From Orientallactaga sibirica (Eukaryota; Chordata; Mammalia; Rodentia; Dipodidae): a stretch of 64,000 nt of DNA. Made by a program: the position numbers and the translations under genes. The stretch's first letter is position 1; every line of letters starts with the position of its first letter. The notes under the pieces were generated by a model, which saw nothing but the letters and a program-made list of their open reading frames with translations, was not told the origin of the DNA and did no database searches. This document shows, one piece after another, positions 1-9,185 of the stretch. Location of the stretch: contig JAEOAD010000055.1 of NCBI GenBank assembly GCA_036365145.1, positions 2,976,001-3,040,000 on the forward strand. Reading direction: 5' to 3'.

Positions 1-382
1 TAGAGCTCAATGGGCGGACTAAAACAGAATCCAGTTTTTGGCAGCTCTGCTCACCCCATCCCTGCACAGTTCTGGATTTGGCACCGTGGGACCATCCTCT
101 CAGGGACACTGTGCTGCCTGTTGGCAGCAACTGTGTCCTTATTCCCAGCCCGTCTGTCTGAGGGTGTGAATTTTTGGTTCCTGTTGCCTTCACTCTCCTG
201 ACTGCTGTCCTCACACACATCCGGGTAAGCTCCCATCCCTAGAGAACTTGAGCCCAGAGATGATCACCACACTGCAGGCCTGGCCTCCGAACGACACAGT
301 GCCTCAGCCCTGCAGCCCCCACCCCAGCAGCCAGAGGTAGATATCAGGTGTCTTTCTCAATTGCTTTCTGCCTTATTTTTTA

Positions 383-585
383 AAATTTATTTATTTATTT
401 AAGACAAGGTCTCTTATAAACTTGGAGATCACTAACGAGGCTAGGCTAGCTAGCAGCCAGTCTCCAGGATCCTCTCGTGTCTGCCTCCCCAGCACTGGGA
501 TGACAGGTGTGCACCACCATACCAAGCATTACGTAGGTGCTGGGGAGTCCTCATGCTTATATAAGGGGCAAGCACTTTAGTGATT
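383..585 (-). repeat. old rodent SINE composite (B3/B4-like)
   Basis: Reads CTGCCTCCCCAGCACTGGGA then a tRNA-like portion with AAGCACTTTAGTGA, the complement of a B1-like plus tRNA-like composite. Diverged; family uncertain. Confidence 0.6.
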
Positions 586-1344
586 ACTTATTTTTCTAAA
601 AATTGTTAAATTTTTTTTTTGAGATCTGACATGCTAAGAGCAAGGTAAATTCCCAGTTGTGTAGGAAATACTATAAGCAGCATCCTTGGTTGTGTTAACT
701 CCAAGAAGGCAGAGTCAAGGGCAGGATTGATTCTCTGAATGAGCTCCCAGGAACCTGATAAGCCTGCTAATGACCCTTTTAAAAACATAACGCGCTGCAC
801 TGAGGGGCCAGACAGAAACGGCTCAGCTCTTGTCTGGCTCTGTGCTCCTTGGGAGCTTGCAAATCAATTTTTGTCCTCCCACCCCAGCCAAAGCAAAGGA
901 TGGGCTCCTCAGCAATTAATCAAAATTGCTTTGTGTGTCCAGGAGGACTCAAGTCAAATGAATGTGTGAGTGCAAAACTGAAATCTGCAACCAGTGATTT
1001 ATAGGGTGTCCTTAGACAGGAGGGGGCGGATGAAGGGCTGGGGGAGGGGAAGGACAGTGCAAGCCCCGCTACATAGTCCTGGGCCAGGCCCTTGTGTGGC
1101 AGAGGGAGTGCCTTTCCCTTGTGTGGTTCCAGCTACAACACTGTTTGGAGCTAAGGAGGAAGTAGTGGACGGCTGAACTATGGATAAGGGTGTTCCACTG
1201 TCCAAGTTCACCCCTATCTGCCCCTCGCAACGGTGTAGTGGGTCGGAGACAGTGAAACTCCTTGCTATCAGAACTCCTCCCCGCTGCCAGCCCGACTTCC
1301 TGAACTCCGGTACTACATCAGTTTGGAGAGTGATGTAGATTCGT
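586..1344. other. repeat-poor intronic block
   Basis: No repeat or gene recognised. Contains an AT-rich core with AGCAATTAATCAAAATTG at about 911-928, a homeodomain-type site arrangement, and might be conserved noncoding DNA. It would lie in MAP6 intron 3 or downstream of the short isoform. Confidence 0.4.
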
Positions 1345-1450
1345 GTTATTACCTCTTTAGGTTAAAGGAATTCAGAGACTCAGCTAAAGTCACACAGCTG
1401 GCAAACAGTAGAACTTGGTTTTAGAAGCAGAGCTGCTGGCTCAAAGTGAA
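1345..1450 (+). repeat. MIR fragment
   Basis: Matches the MIR core pattern: CAGAGACTCAGCTAAAGTCA, CACAGCTGGCAAACAGTAGA, then a diverged Arg/Leu-rich end. Flanking 1451-1800 shows nothing further. Confidence 0.75.
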
Positions 1451-1799
1451 ACCTTGTTTTAGGTATGATGCTGGGGTGGGGTAGAGACAATGCCTTTCTG
1501 TCTCTTTCAGTCTGAGCTCTGCTCAGACTGGAGTGGGCTGAAACCATCACTGAAGATTACCCTGCATCCAAGAGCCCATGATTTTATGAAATCAACACAG
1601 CTTAGTCAAAGTGGATAAAGTGCAGAGGTATGCTAGTCATTATAAAAATGGCTTCTCTCAGTTCTGCTGTGACACCTACCCATTTCCTATGAGTTGGGAC
1701 AGTTATTAAGTGAAATAAAGCCTTGTGGAGGCACCGTGGTGAATGTGGGGTACATGGCGATTATGGTCGGTCACTTACAACAAACACTCAGAAGACATT

Positions 1800-2200
1800 C
1801 TCTCTGGCAGGTACCGGGTCAGGAAGTAGATGGCTGAAGGAGCTGGCCCTTGCCCTCAGGGAGCATGGTGGGGAGGGGGACACATGAGCTGATGCTGACA
1901 CAGGACATGTGGTAAGTTCCATGGTGAAGACACACACAGGGAGCAGCTTACCCAGCTTGGGAGGTGCGGGCAAGGCTTCGTGGAGCGGTTCCCCTGAGCC
2001 GAGTCTTGAAGGATGAGTTAGCCGGGTTAGAAGCAGGAGAAGGGCATTCTGGGCAGGAGGGACAGCGCGGGGAAGGCATGGAGATGAGGCGCAGCGTGGC
2101 GACTGAGAACAACAAGCTTCTGCAGGAGAACCACGGTGGTTTCAAGCGGGGATGACATGATCAGATTTGCAAGTCTAAAGAGCCCTTCAGCAGTGTAAGC
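1800..2200 (+). repeat. ancient mammalian interspersed repeat, copy 1
   Basis: Contains GAGTCTTGAAGGATGAGTTA, AGAAGGGCATTCTGGGCAGG and GATGACATGATCAGATTTGC. These are phrases of a very widespread old mammalian repeat whose Repbase name I do not recall with confidence. Two more copies lie near 12.7-13.3 and 59.7-59.9 kb. Confidence 0.7.
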
Positions 2201-2449
2201 CCCCAGCGCTGGCAGTCATTCAGTGTTCTCTGTACCTGAAATCCCCTTGGTCCCAGATAAGATGCCCGAGGCCATCTGTGGAGATGCTGTACATAATACT
2301 TAGTGGACCAGTAAATGAGAGCCACTTACAAGAGGACAGGGACAGAAATTCAAGCTCAGTTCTACTGTCTGAAATAAAAGTCCCAAGCAGTGGTCTCTGA
2401 TAACACGCTAAAGGTAATAGATACCAATTTTACCTTAGTGTCTCTAGTA

Positions 2450-2451
<2 letters not shown>

Positions 2452-2494
<43 letters not shown>
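2452..2494. repeat. (TA)n microsatellite
   Basis: About 21 TA units directly joined to a T-run that is the tail of a minus-strand B1. Confidence 0.97.
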
Positions 2495-2514
<20 letters not shown>

Positions 2515-2621
2515 GGTAGGGCCTTGCTCTAGCCCAGGCTCACCTGGAATTCACTTTGTAGTCTCAGGCTGGCCTTGAACTCACAGCGATTCTCCTACCT
2601 CGGCCTCCTAGGTGCCTAGAA
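2495..2621 (-). repeat. B1-like SINE, truncated
   Basis: T-run then AAGGTAGGGCCTTGCTCTAG and CTGGCCTTGAACTCACAGCG. The 7SL-like 5' end is missing. Confidence 0.9.
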
Positions 2622-3205
2622 TATTTTTTAAGAATGAAAAAAATCTGCTGGACTGTAGTCATTCAACTGATTAATTCAGTGTCCAGAGGAGAACACTGGC
2701 TGAGATCAGTTCTGTAAAGATGTTTGAGCCAGGGAGTGTAAAGGCCTGACCCCGTTCTGATTTTCCCTCAGTTTGCGTCTGGATCCCTATTTTAAAGAAG
2801 GGCAAGGCTGCTAGAGGGTGTGTGATGGCGTAGCCAGAGTGTGGTCCTGTGGAGTTTGGGCGTAGCTTTCCTTTAGGGTGCTATTTGTCTGAAACTTGAC
2901 ACATCTCAGTCTTGCCTGGCCTCCTTGGAGGTGAGGGAATGTAGAACCCTTCCAAGCCAGGTCAAGCTGTCAGGGCCTTCCCCATCTGTTACTGGGGCAA
3001 ACATCTGCTCCATGGGAAGAAGTGCTTTGTAAGCAATCCAAGTGGAAACCGCCAGGATACTGGCCAATCTATGGACTCAAGATATTTCAACAGTTGGAAT
3101 TCTTTCAAAACTATTGTCCTCCAAGTTGTTTGCCTCACTGAACTTCAGTTACAGCTAGGTCACAGTTAACTGCCTCTCTATCAACAAGAAAGTGAATGCA
3201 TACTT
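2622..3205. other. unique sequence
   Basis: No gene, repeat or regulatory motif that I can support. Confidence 0.5.
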
Positions 3206-3314
3206 TCTCTGGGTGTGGTGGCACACATCTGAGGCCAGCCAGAGACTACATAGTGAATTTCAGGTCAGCCTGGGCTTCAGTGAGATCCTACTTAAAAAAA
3301 AAAAAAAAAAAAAA
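3206..3314 (+). repeat. B1-like SINE with internal deletion
   Basis: Begins GGGTGTGGTGGCACACA and jumps to GAGGCCAGCC, lacking the usual TTTAATCCCAGC segment. It is bounded by GAATGCATACTTT (3192-3204) and GAATACATACTTT (3315-3327), a near-perfect target duplication, so the deletion is internal and not an end truncation. Confidence 0.9.
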
Positions 3315-3327
3315 GAATACATACTTT

Positions 3328-4396
3328 TGAATACGTACTAGAAAGGAAAGGGAAGAGTGTGAAATGATCTGTCTGATATACACACCCTTCCCATTCTGCT
3401 CTTCTGAGTTGAGCATCACGGTCCCTACTTGCAAAGGAAGACATCAAAGAAGCCGGGAGGAAGTTTTCCACCCCTGCACTCTGTAATACCTGAGCGCACT
3501 TCCAGTGTTAGCCAGAATCCCCGCAATAAAACACGTGAGGACACTGCCCTTGTTCTCCCTGTGATCAAGGGTATTCTAGAAAGGCTTTGGTGTCAGAAAG
3601 GCCTGTGCATCCGGCAGCAGTGGAGCGGGAGTCTGGAATATCTGACCGGCTCTTTGAGGCGTGGCCCAGGAGAGAGCTGCGTCTCTGTGTTTGGAGCTTC
3701 TCTGTTTCAGTGGCCTTGGCTGTTCTAGCCAACAGTCCCAGACATGCTGGTTACAGAAGATTAAAGGTAGAGCCCTGCTTTAAGTAGGCATGTCCTACAG
3801 GCTGTATCAAAATGTGAGCTACTAACACATTTGGGCAGTAGAAGGCCCTTGAAGCCACCATGAAACCCTCCAGGAGTCTACAGCCTCTGGAAAATGAGAC
3901 TTACAGTGTTCAACCTATGAGAGACAGGTTATTCATTTTTAAGGAGGAATTCAAACACTTCGAACTAATTAAGCAACAATGCCCTATTTTAAAACTAATG
4001 TCTGGTTTAGTTGTTTGCTGGCTTAGGGAAGTGATATTGAGTGAGGGGCTGTTGTCCTAGGGCCCTGGGAAGTGGCACAAGCCTGGTGGGGAGTATTCCA
4101 CATGTGTGAGATTGAGCCCTGCTCACCTGGGTGGCAATGGGGAAGCAGATCTTGCTGCCCCGCCTTCCTGCCTTCTCTACTTGCCCCATTCTTGCCCGAT
4201 GCCTGGTTCTGAGTGCACCTCAGCTTCTGTCTCTTGGGTTACTCTTGGGGTCCCCATATTTGTGTTTTCTTTTTTTTCTCCTCTCTGCCTCCTTTTCTAC
4301 TTCTTTGTTTTTCTCCTGTCCTTTTCACCATTTCTCACTCAATCCCTGCTTCATCTATCTCCCTTAAGTAAGGCAAAAGACAGATGACTAATACAC
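3328..4396. other. unique sequence
   Basis: About 1.07 kb with a pyrimidine-rich patch (about 4255-4345). Small frames exist on both strands but show no recognisable protein. Confidence 0.5.
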
Positions 4397-4540
4397 TTTT
4401 TTTGGTTTTGTTTTGATTTTTTGAGGTAGGGTTTCACTCTAGCCCAGGCTGACCTGGAATTAGTCTCAGGGTGGCCTCGAACTCACTGCAATCCTCCTAT
4501 GTCTGCCTCCCAAGTGCTGGGGTTAAAGGCGTGAGCCCCC
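4397..4540 (-). repeat. B1-like SINE
   Basis: T-rich tail then GAGGTAGGGTTTCACTCTAG through CCCAAGTGCTGGGGTTAAAG, the complement of the B1 body. Confidence 0.95.
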
Positions 4541-4869
4541 TCTTTGTCTTTATTCATTGAGCACTTTTGGGTATCCTGCCTCTGGATGACGTGTTTTCTA
4601 TTTGTATGGAAAACAAACATATAGTGGTGATTCCTGACAGTGCACCCCTAGACTCAGCAGTCAGGGCCAGCAGCAGAAGACAAGTGCCACCTGAGGGCTC
4701 CTAGTGTGATAACCTGTGGCTGTGGCATGGTGGGGTGAGAAGCGTGATGACGAAAACATGCAGGGTGTAGTAAGACCAGCGCACATGGAATGAAGAAGAC
4801 CCCAGTCTGCAGCACCCATCACAGGACACTGGCCTTTCTCCCACGGAGCTCTGCACTCTCACTCAGTGT

Positions 4870-5110
4870 GCAGCACTTCCACACCTTGGCTTGGGCACGT
4901 CCCTCTGCCTGGCATGCCTTGGGTGGGTTTGGTGCTGCTTAACACCTATCCATCTGCTGAGTCATTCCTGACTCATGGAACCAGATAGAACAGGCTCCTC
5001 CTTCATGCCCACTATGATCAGACACGGGGGCTTCATCTCCTAACTCCCCCTAGTGCCCTGCACAGCGTCTGGTATATAATAGGTATGTGATCAATACACC
5101 ATGGAGAAAC
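4870..5110 (-). repeat. L2 3'-end-like fragment
   Basis: Pattern of a complemented L2 end: CTCTGCCTGGCATGCCTT, then GTCATTCCTGACTC, then TAGTGCCCTGCACAGCGTCT with TATAATAGG. Diverged. Confidence 0.6.
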
Positions 5111-5829
5111 CAAGAGCACTAACTAGTCTTTGTCTCCCACTTTACCAACAGCAAAGCAAAGTGGACCCAACATGGCCCTAGCCGGGAAGCTCTACCCCAG
5201 CCCCCCTTTCCCATCCCCAGATCTATCCTCTGCCTCTATGCACCCACATCCCACCTCCCTCCATAGTGCCCTCTACCTCTGCAGAAGAAACCCGTAATCC
5301 ATCCGAGCTCCCGACTCCTTGACTTGCTGGAATCTTGTCTAGGCTTTTCTCAAGGTTGTTTTGTCACCCCCTTCCCCCTCCTTGTCAGGCACATGCTCCA
5401 CAAAGTGAGCCAGCCAATGGGTGTAACCTCTAACGTGCCCATGGAACAAATTTGCAAATGAAGGCCCCCCTGCCACTGCTGCAAGAAGCAGCAATGTTGC
5501 TTCTGGCTGCAGGGAGGGGATGGGTCGCAGCTCCATTTTTCACCCCTACAAGGCAGTGAGGAGCACAGGAGGTCACTGGTCCGGTGACATGGGATCAAAA
5601 AGTTACACTACCTTATTGGCCAGGGCGTCTCCGGGTCCATCTTCGCTTTTCCCAACACTTAGCTCTGACTGCTTGCAATTAGTATCTGAGAGGCAATCTA
5701 AAAGAGTCAAGCTGCATTATGGAGACCCCAGGAAATCTGGAGGGCAGAGTGCATCTTGTGCAGAGGCTCAGATGCCAAAGGTTGGTTCCTTCACCTACTC
5801 AGCTGGGCCTCACCAAGGAAATAAGATCA
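5111..5829. other. unique sequence
   Basis: No gene recognised. It lies downstream of the candidate polyadenylation site on the gene strand. Confidence 0.5.
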
Positions 5830-5853
5830 AGAAAGTGGTGTTCGTCTTTAGCA

Positions 5854-5859
5854 TTTATT
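5854..5859 (-). terminator. candidate polyadenylation signal AATAAA
   Basis: On the gene strand the sequence reads CAAATAAATGC, followed about 20-40 bases later by T-rich sequence with GTGAGG. This is the best canonical signal on the minus strand between exon 3 and the left edge that I noticed. Cleavage would fall at about 5830-5845. Confidence 0.4.
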
Positions 5860-7130
5860 TGTAATCGGAAAAAACTGTTTGTCTGTTTGTTTTCTGAGCA
5901 AGCACAGACCACAAGCACGTCACAATCAATTGGCTATACATGAATATTTTTGTCATTCTCTTACTAACAGCAGGAATGAAATAGCACCAAGAGAGGTGTG
6001 CGCTACATGTTACATAGACAATCTGTGGTATGCAACAAAACCCAGGCCACAAAATTATAATTAGACACTTCCTGTCTGCCTCAGCGGGGCACAGTTCTGT
6101 GAGCTGTCTGGAAGCCCAGACAGGAACAGAAATCTATGCACAGCTTGGGGACATTTTTGCAGGCATGTCAAGCACACAATGGTAAGTCTCTGGCCCAGTC
6201 CTCTGGCCAGGGGAGGAGAGGGAACCACAGGGAAATGTACAGAATGAGAAGGACAGGCATGAGAAGCTTAGTCACTTGCAGAAAGGCAACGTCAAACACT
6301 GCTTGAGGAACCAAGGTCAGTTTCGCTCGGTAGGTTTGGAATCTAGAACGAGACTGGCTGAGTTGCATTTGTAAACAGTAGAAATCAAAGGAAGTTTCTT
6401 GTCGGTAAAGTGGCACATTCAAGAGTCAAAGTGAACCGCAAAATTCTCTCTGGTGGGTGTATGAAAAAGAAGAGGATGCTGACAGCTTGAAAAGGACATT
6501 ATCCAAGTCATCTAAAGCCTTAGGTAGTGCAGGGTTAGAAAAAACAGCTCTGGGGCCCTTGTGGGAAACTACCGCACACTACAGTTTGGACAACACCAAG
6601 TCTACTCAGTCATAGGCCATGAAGGGTGGTGAGGTGCATTGTTTGGATGCATTGCTGTGGAGACAGCCCACCTGTCTACCTACCAAGTCCAGCACGGTGG
6701 CCTGATACAAAGCATTCTAGAAATGCTGAATGTATGCTTTCTCCTGTGCATTGTAAACTGACTTACTCAACCTACAAAACATCTGGTTATTCTCCAGAGA
6801 AATCCAAGTTTGTGCCTGGCAAATCTAATGCCAAAATGGAAGAGAAGGACGATGCGCTGGCGGCTACAGTCAGAGCATGTTCATAGAGTTCTCGGTTAAA
6901 CATTCACACCAGCTGACAAGTGGCCAGAGACAGCACTGAGAGCCACTCTGGGCATTTCCACGTGGATGTGTGGGCTCTGTAAGCCATGGCCCCGAGGCTC
7001 ACTAACATTTTGTCCCTTCGCCAGCACTTCTCCAAAGCCCTCACGGTCAGTGGCCTGAAACAGGAAAAGGTGGCAGTGGGAGTGCACTTCCATTTCTCGT
7101 CTTCCTGTCCTGTTAAAAACCAAGCCCGCT

Positions 7131-7441
7131 TGGGCTGGAGAGATGGCTTAGAGGTTAAGGCGCCTGCCTCCTAAGCCTAAGAACGCTGGTTCCAATCTCT
7201 AGCAGTTCCAATCTCCAGGTCCCACGGTTAGCCAGATGCAAAGTGACGCAAGGGCGCAATGCCGCACTTGACCACAAGGGGGCGCACGCATCTGGATTTC
7301 GTTCGCAGCAATTGAGAGGCTGCTGGCGCGCCCATCTTTATCTGTCTTCCTCTCCCTCTCACTGCGTCTCTCTCAAAACAAAACAAAACAAAACAAAACA
7401 AAACAAAACAAAACAAAACAAAACAAAACAAAACAAAACAA
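7131..7441 (+). repeat. tRNA-SINE, long subfamily, with (AAAAC)n tail
   Basis: Opens TGGGCTGGAGAGATGGCTTA and carries the subfamily marks CCTGCCTCCTAAGCC and the insert with CAAAGTGACGCAAGGG and CACAAGGGGGCGCACGC. The tail is about 14 units of AAAAC (7374-7441). TSD: AAAAACCAAGCCCGC (7115-7129) against AAAAACCAAGGCCCGC (7442-7457). Confidence 0.97.
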
Positions 7442-7924
7442 AAAAACCAAGGCCCGCACAGTACAAGCAAGATCTTTCAACCAGTCTCAAGGTGACAAAC
7501 AAAATCGTGTAAACAGACACTTTGCTGACTGGCCAGTGAGAATAAGCGGGCGCTTTGGAGCTCTTCCTTTCTCAAACTGCAAGGACCTGATGGGACTTCT
7601 GAGGTAAGGAAGCATGAGGCCTGCCCTCCACACCACTTCCAGGACAAGAGCAAGCAAGCCTGAGCACGGGCTTCACGTCCTGTGACGTCCTACAACATAA
7701 GTCTGCTCAGTCAGGAATGCCGGGGGAGCCAGGGACTTCCGGGACAGGAGAAATAAGGCATGCTGAGCAACCTATACTTCACCAGAATACTTTTGGGTAG
7801 ACATCTTGGGGTTCCCTCACAAACACAGGAGAGGGGTCATTTCACACTGACTCCCTGACTAATTCCTACAACAAAACTCTAGTACAGCAAAGGGTGTACT
7901 TGTTGCCCCTGGGGGCTCTGACCA

Positions 7925-7952
7925 TACACACACCCACCCACACACACACACA
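7925..7952. repeat. (CA)n microsatellite
   Basis: Short interrupted CA/CCCA tract. Confidence 0.9.
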
Positions 7953-8845
7953 TACCACTTCAACATGGACAGCGCGGAAACTGCAGCTCTGACACATGCT
8001 GCTGGACGACAGCACACTGGCCTCTCTGTGGAGCAAGAGCGGTTCAGGGCGGGAGGGGAAGCATCTCCGTGCTCGCCACCAAGCCTTCGTCTCACCCAGG
8101 CGTCTCCGCAATAGAAAGTCACACACTATCCCTACACTTGACCTTTCTTTCTTGGCCAGCCACTCCACATGACTAAGGCAAACACAGGAAAGCAATCTCT
8201 CATTGCTGGGACCCCCTGTGACATCTACAGCTCCTAAAACATCCACTCTTTGCCACCCCTGGCCTGGGCTCAGCCAGTGGCCTATCTATTACTTAGTATA
8301 CAATTTAAAACCCAGTAACAGGCATGAAAACACAGGCACACACTCCTAACAGAAGATTCTAGGAGAAGATCACTTAGAGTTAACAGACACAACTCCACTT
8401 CGTTGACATTAAGGCCAAGGTTGTTTTTTTTTTCTTCTTAATGTTTAATGTTTCCACAAACTCTTGTCAACTGCTGAAGCCCAAGCTGAGCTTCCATAGC
8501 ACGAGTCATCCCATGAACTTTGGAAAAGAACATTTACCTCAAGTTCCTAACCATGGGAGAAGCAGGAGGTACTTCCAAGCTCCACCAACAAGTGCGCTTG
8601 GCAGCAACCGAGACCCCTACCCAGACCCGCAGGGAGGGCACAGCAAGTGCACAATACTTCCTGGTGTCTCAGGGGTCCCTGGCTGGATGCTGGGCCACCC
8701 ACAGGAGGTGGCATGGCCCTTGATCTGGTCTGTGAAGCAGGATTCCTCCACCAGAAGAAACCAACCACAGAGCTCCTGGGACACCCAGGACCAAGGCAGA
8801 CGGGAAGTCTCTAATTAATTTTGTGGCCTTTTATGTTTGTTGGGA

Positions 8846-8969
8846 ACGAGAGAGAAAAGGAGAGGAGAGGAAAAGAGAAGAGAGGAAAGGAGTGGAGAGG
8901 AGGGGAGAGGAGAGGAGAGGAGAGGAAAGGAGAGGAGAAGAGAAGAGAGAGAAAGAGAGAAATAAAAGG
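8846..8969 (+). repeat. polypurine (GGAGA/GAAGA)n tract beside exon 3 donor
   Basis: About 120 bases of almost pure A/G on the plus strand. It is therefore a continuous C/U-rich tract in the MAP6 transcript, beginning about 20 bases past the exon 3 donor. Derived simple repeat, not coding. Confidence 0.9.
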
Positions 8970-8988
8970 AAAGTGCAGTGACATTTAC

Positions 8989-9185
8989 TCTTTAGCCTCA
9001 GCCAGTTTATTGTTCATCTCTTTACTTTGCTCCTTGTCATCAGGTTTGGTGGCACTCGGGCCCTCTGTGGTTTTTTTCTTGGCAGCCTGGCCCGATACCA
9101 CCTGCTTGTCTTTGGCCTTCCTCAGGGGTTTATGGCTCGCTGAGGTCTTTTTTGGTTTGGAACTCTGAACACTAGGTTTCTCTAC
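8989..9185 (-). CDS. MAP6: MAP6 (STOP) coding exon 3
   Basis: Internal exon of microtubule-associated protein 6, the calmodulin-regulated protein that makes neuronal microtubules cold-stable. The translation begins VEKPSVQSSKPKKTSASHKP and ends MNNKLAEAKE. I recognise it as the lysine-rich linker after the central microtubule-binding module of mammalian MAP6. It is rich in K, S and P, without membrane segments, and probably disordered. The acceptor is a pyrimidine-rich run ending in AG at 9187-9186 and the exon opens with GTA (Val) in phase 0. The donor GTAAAT starts at 8988, leaving two bases (GA) of a Glu codon, so the next intron is phase 2. Length is 197 bp. Reading through the donor gives Glu then TAA at 8987-8985, a possible C-terminus for a short isoform. 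Identification rests on memory of the human protein and is near-certain together with exon 2. Confidence 0.95.

Larger units (their letters stand above)
5840..8984 (-). other. MAP6: candidate alternative 3'UTR of a short MAP6 isoform
   Basis: If the exon 3 donor is not used, translation stops at TAA 8987-8985 and transcription runs into this block. It is poor in repeats (one antisense tRNA-SINE at 7131-7441, a short CA tract) and has no coding potential on the gene strand. It ends in a well-formed polyadenylation context: AATAAA on the minus strand at 5859-5854, a TGTA motif roughly 80 bases upstream, and T/GT-rich sequence just downstream. STOP isoforms lacking the C-terminal repeats are known in MAP6, which fits. 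It could equally be plain intron 3 sequence; only transcript data can tell. Confidence 0.4.

Noticed and set aside
3429..3728. Plus-strand frame of 99 codons in unique sequence
   Set aside because: No homology that I recognise and no exon boundaries or conservation evidence; chance open frames of this size are expected.
7374..7441. Regular (AAAAC)n runs here and at 15769-15836 resembling an array of short direct repeats
   Set aside because: Uniform 5-bp microsatellites at SINE ends with no spacers; not CRISPR.
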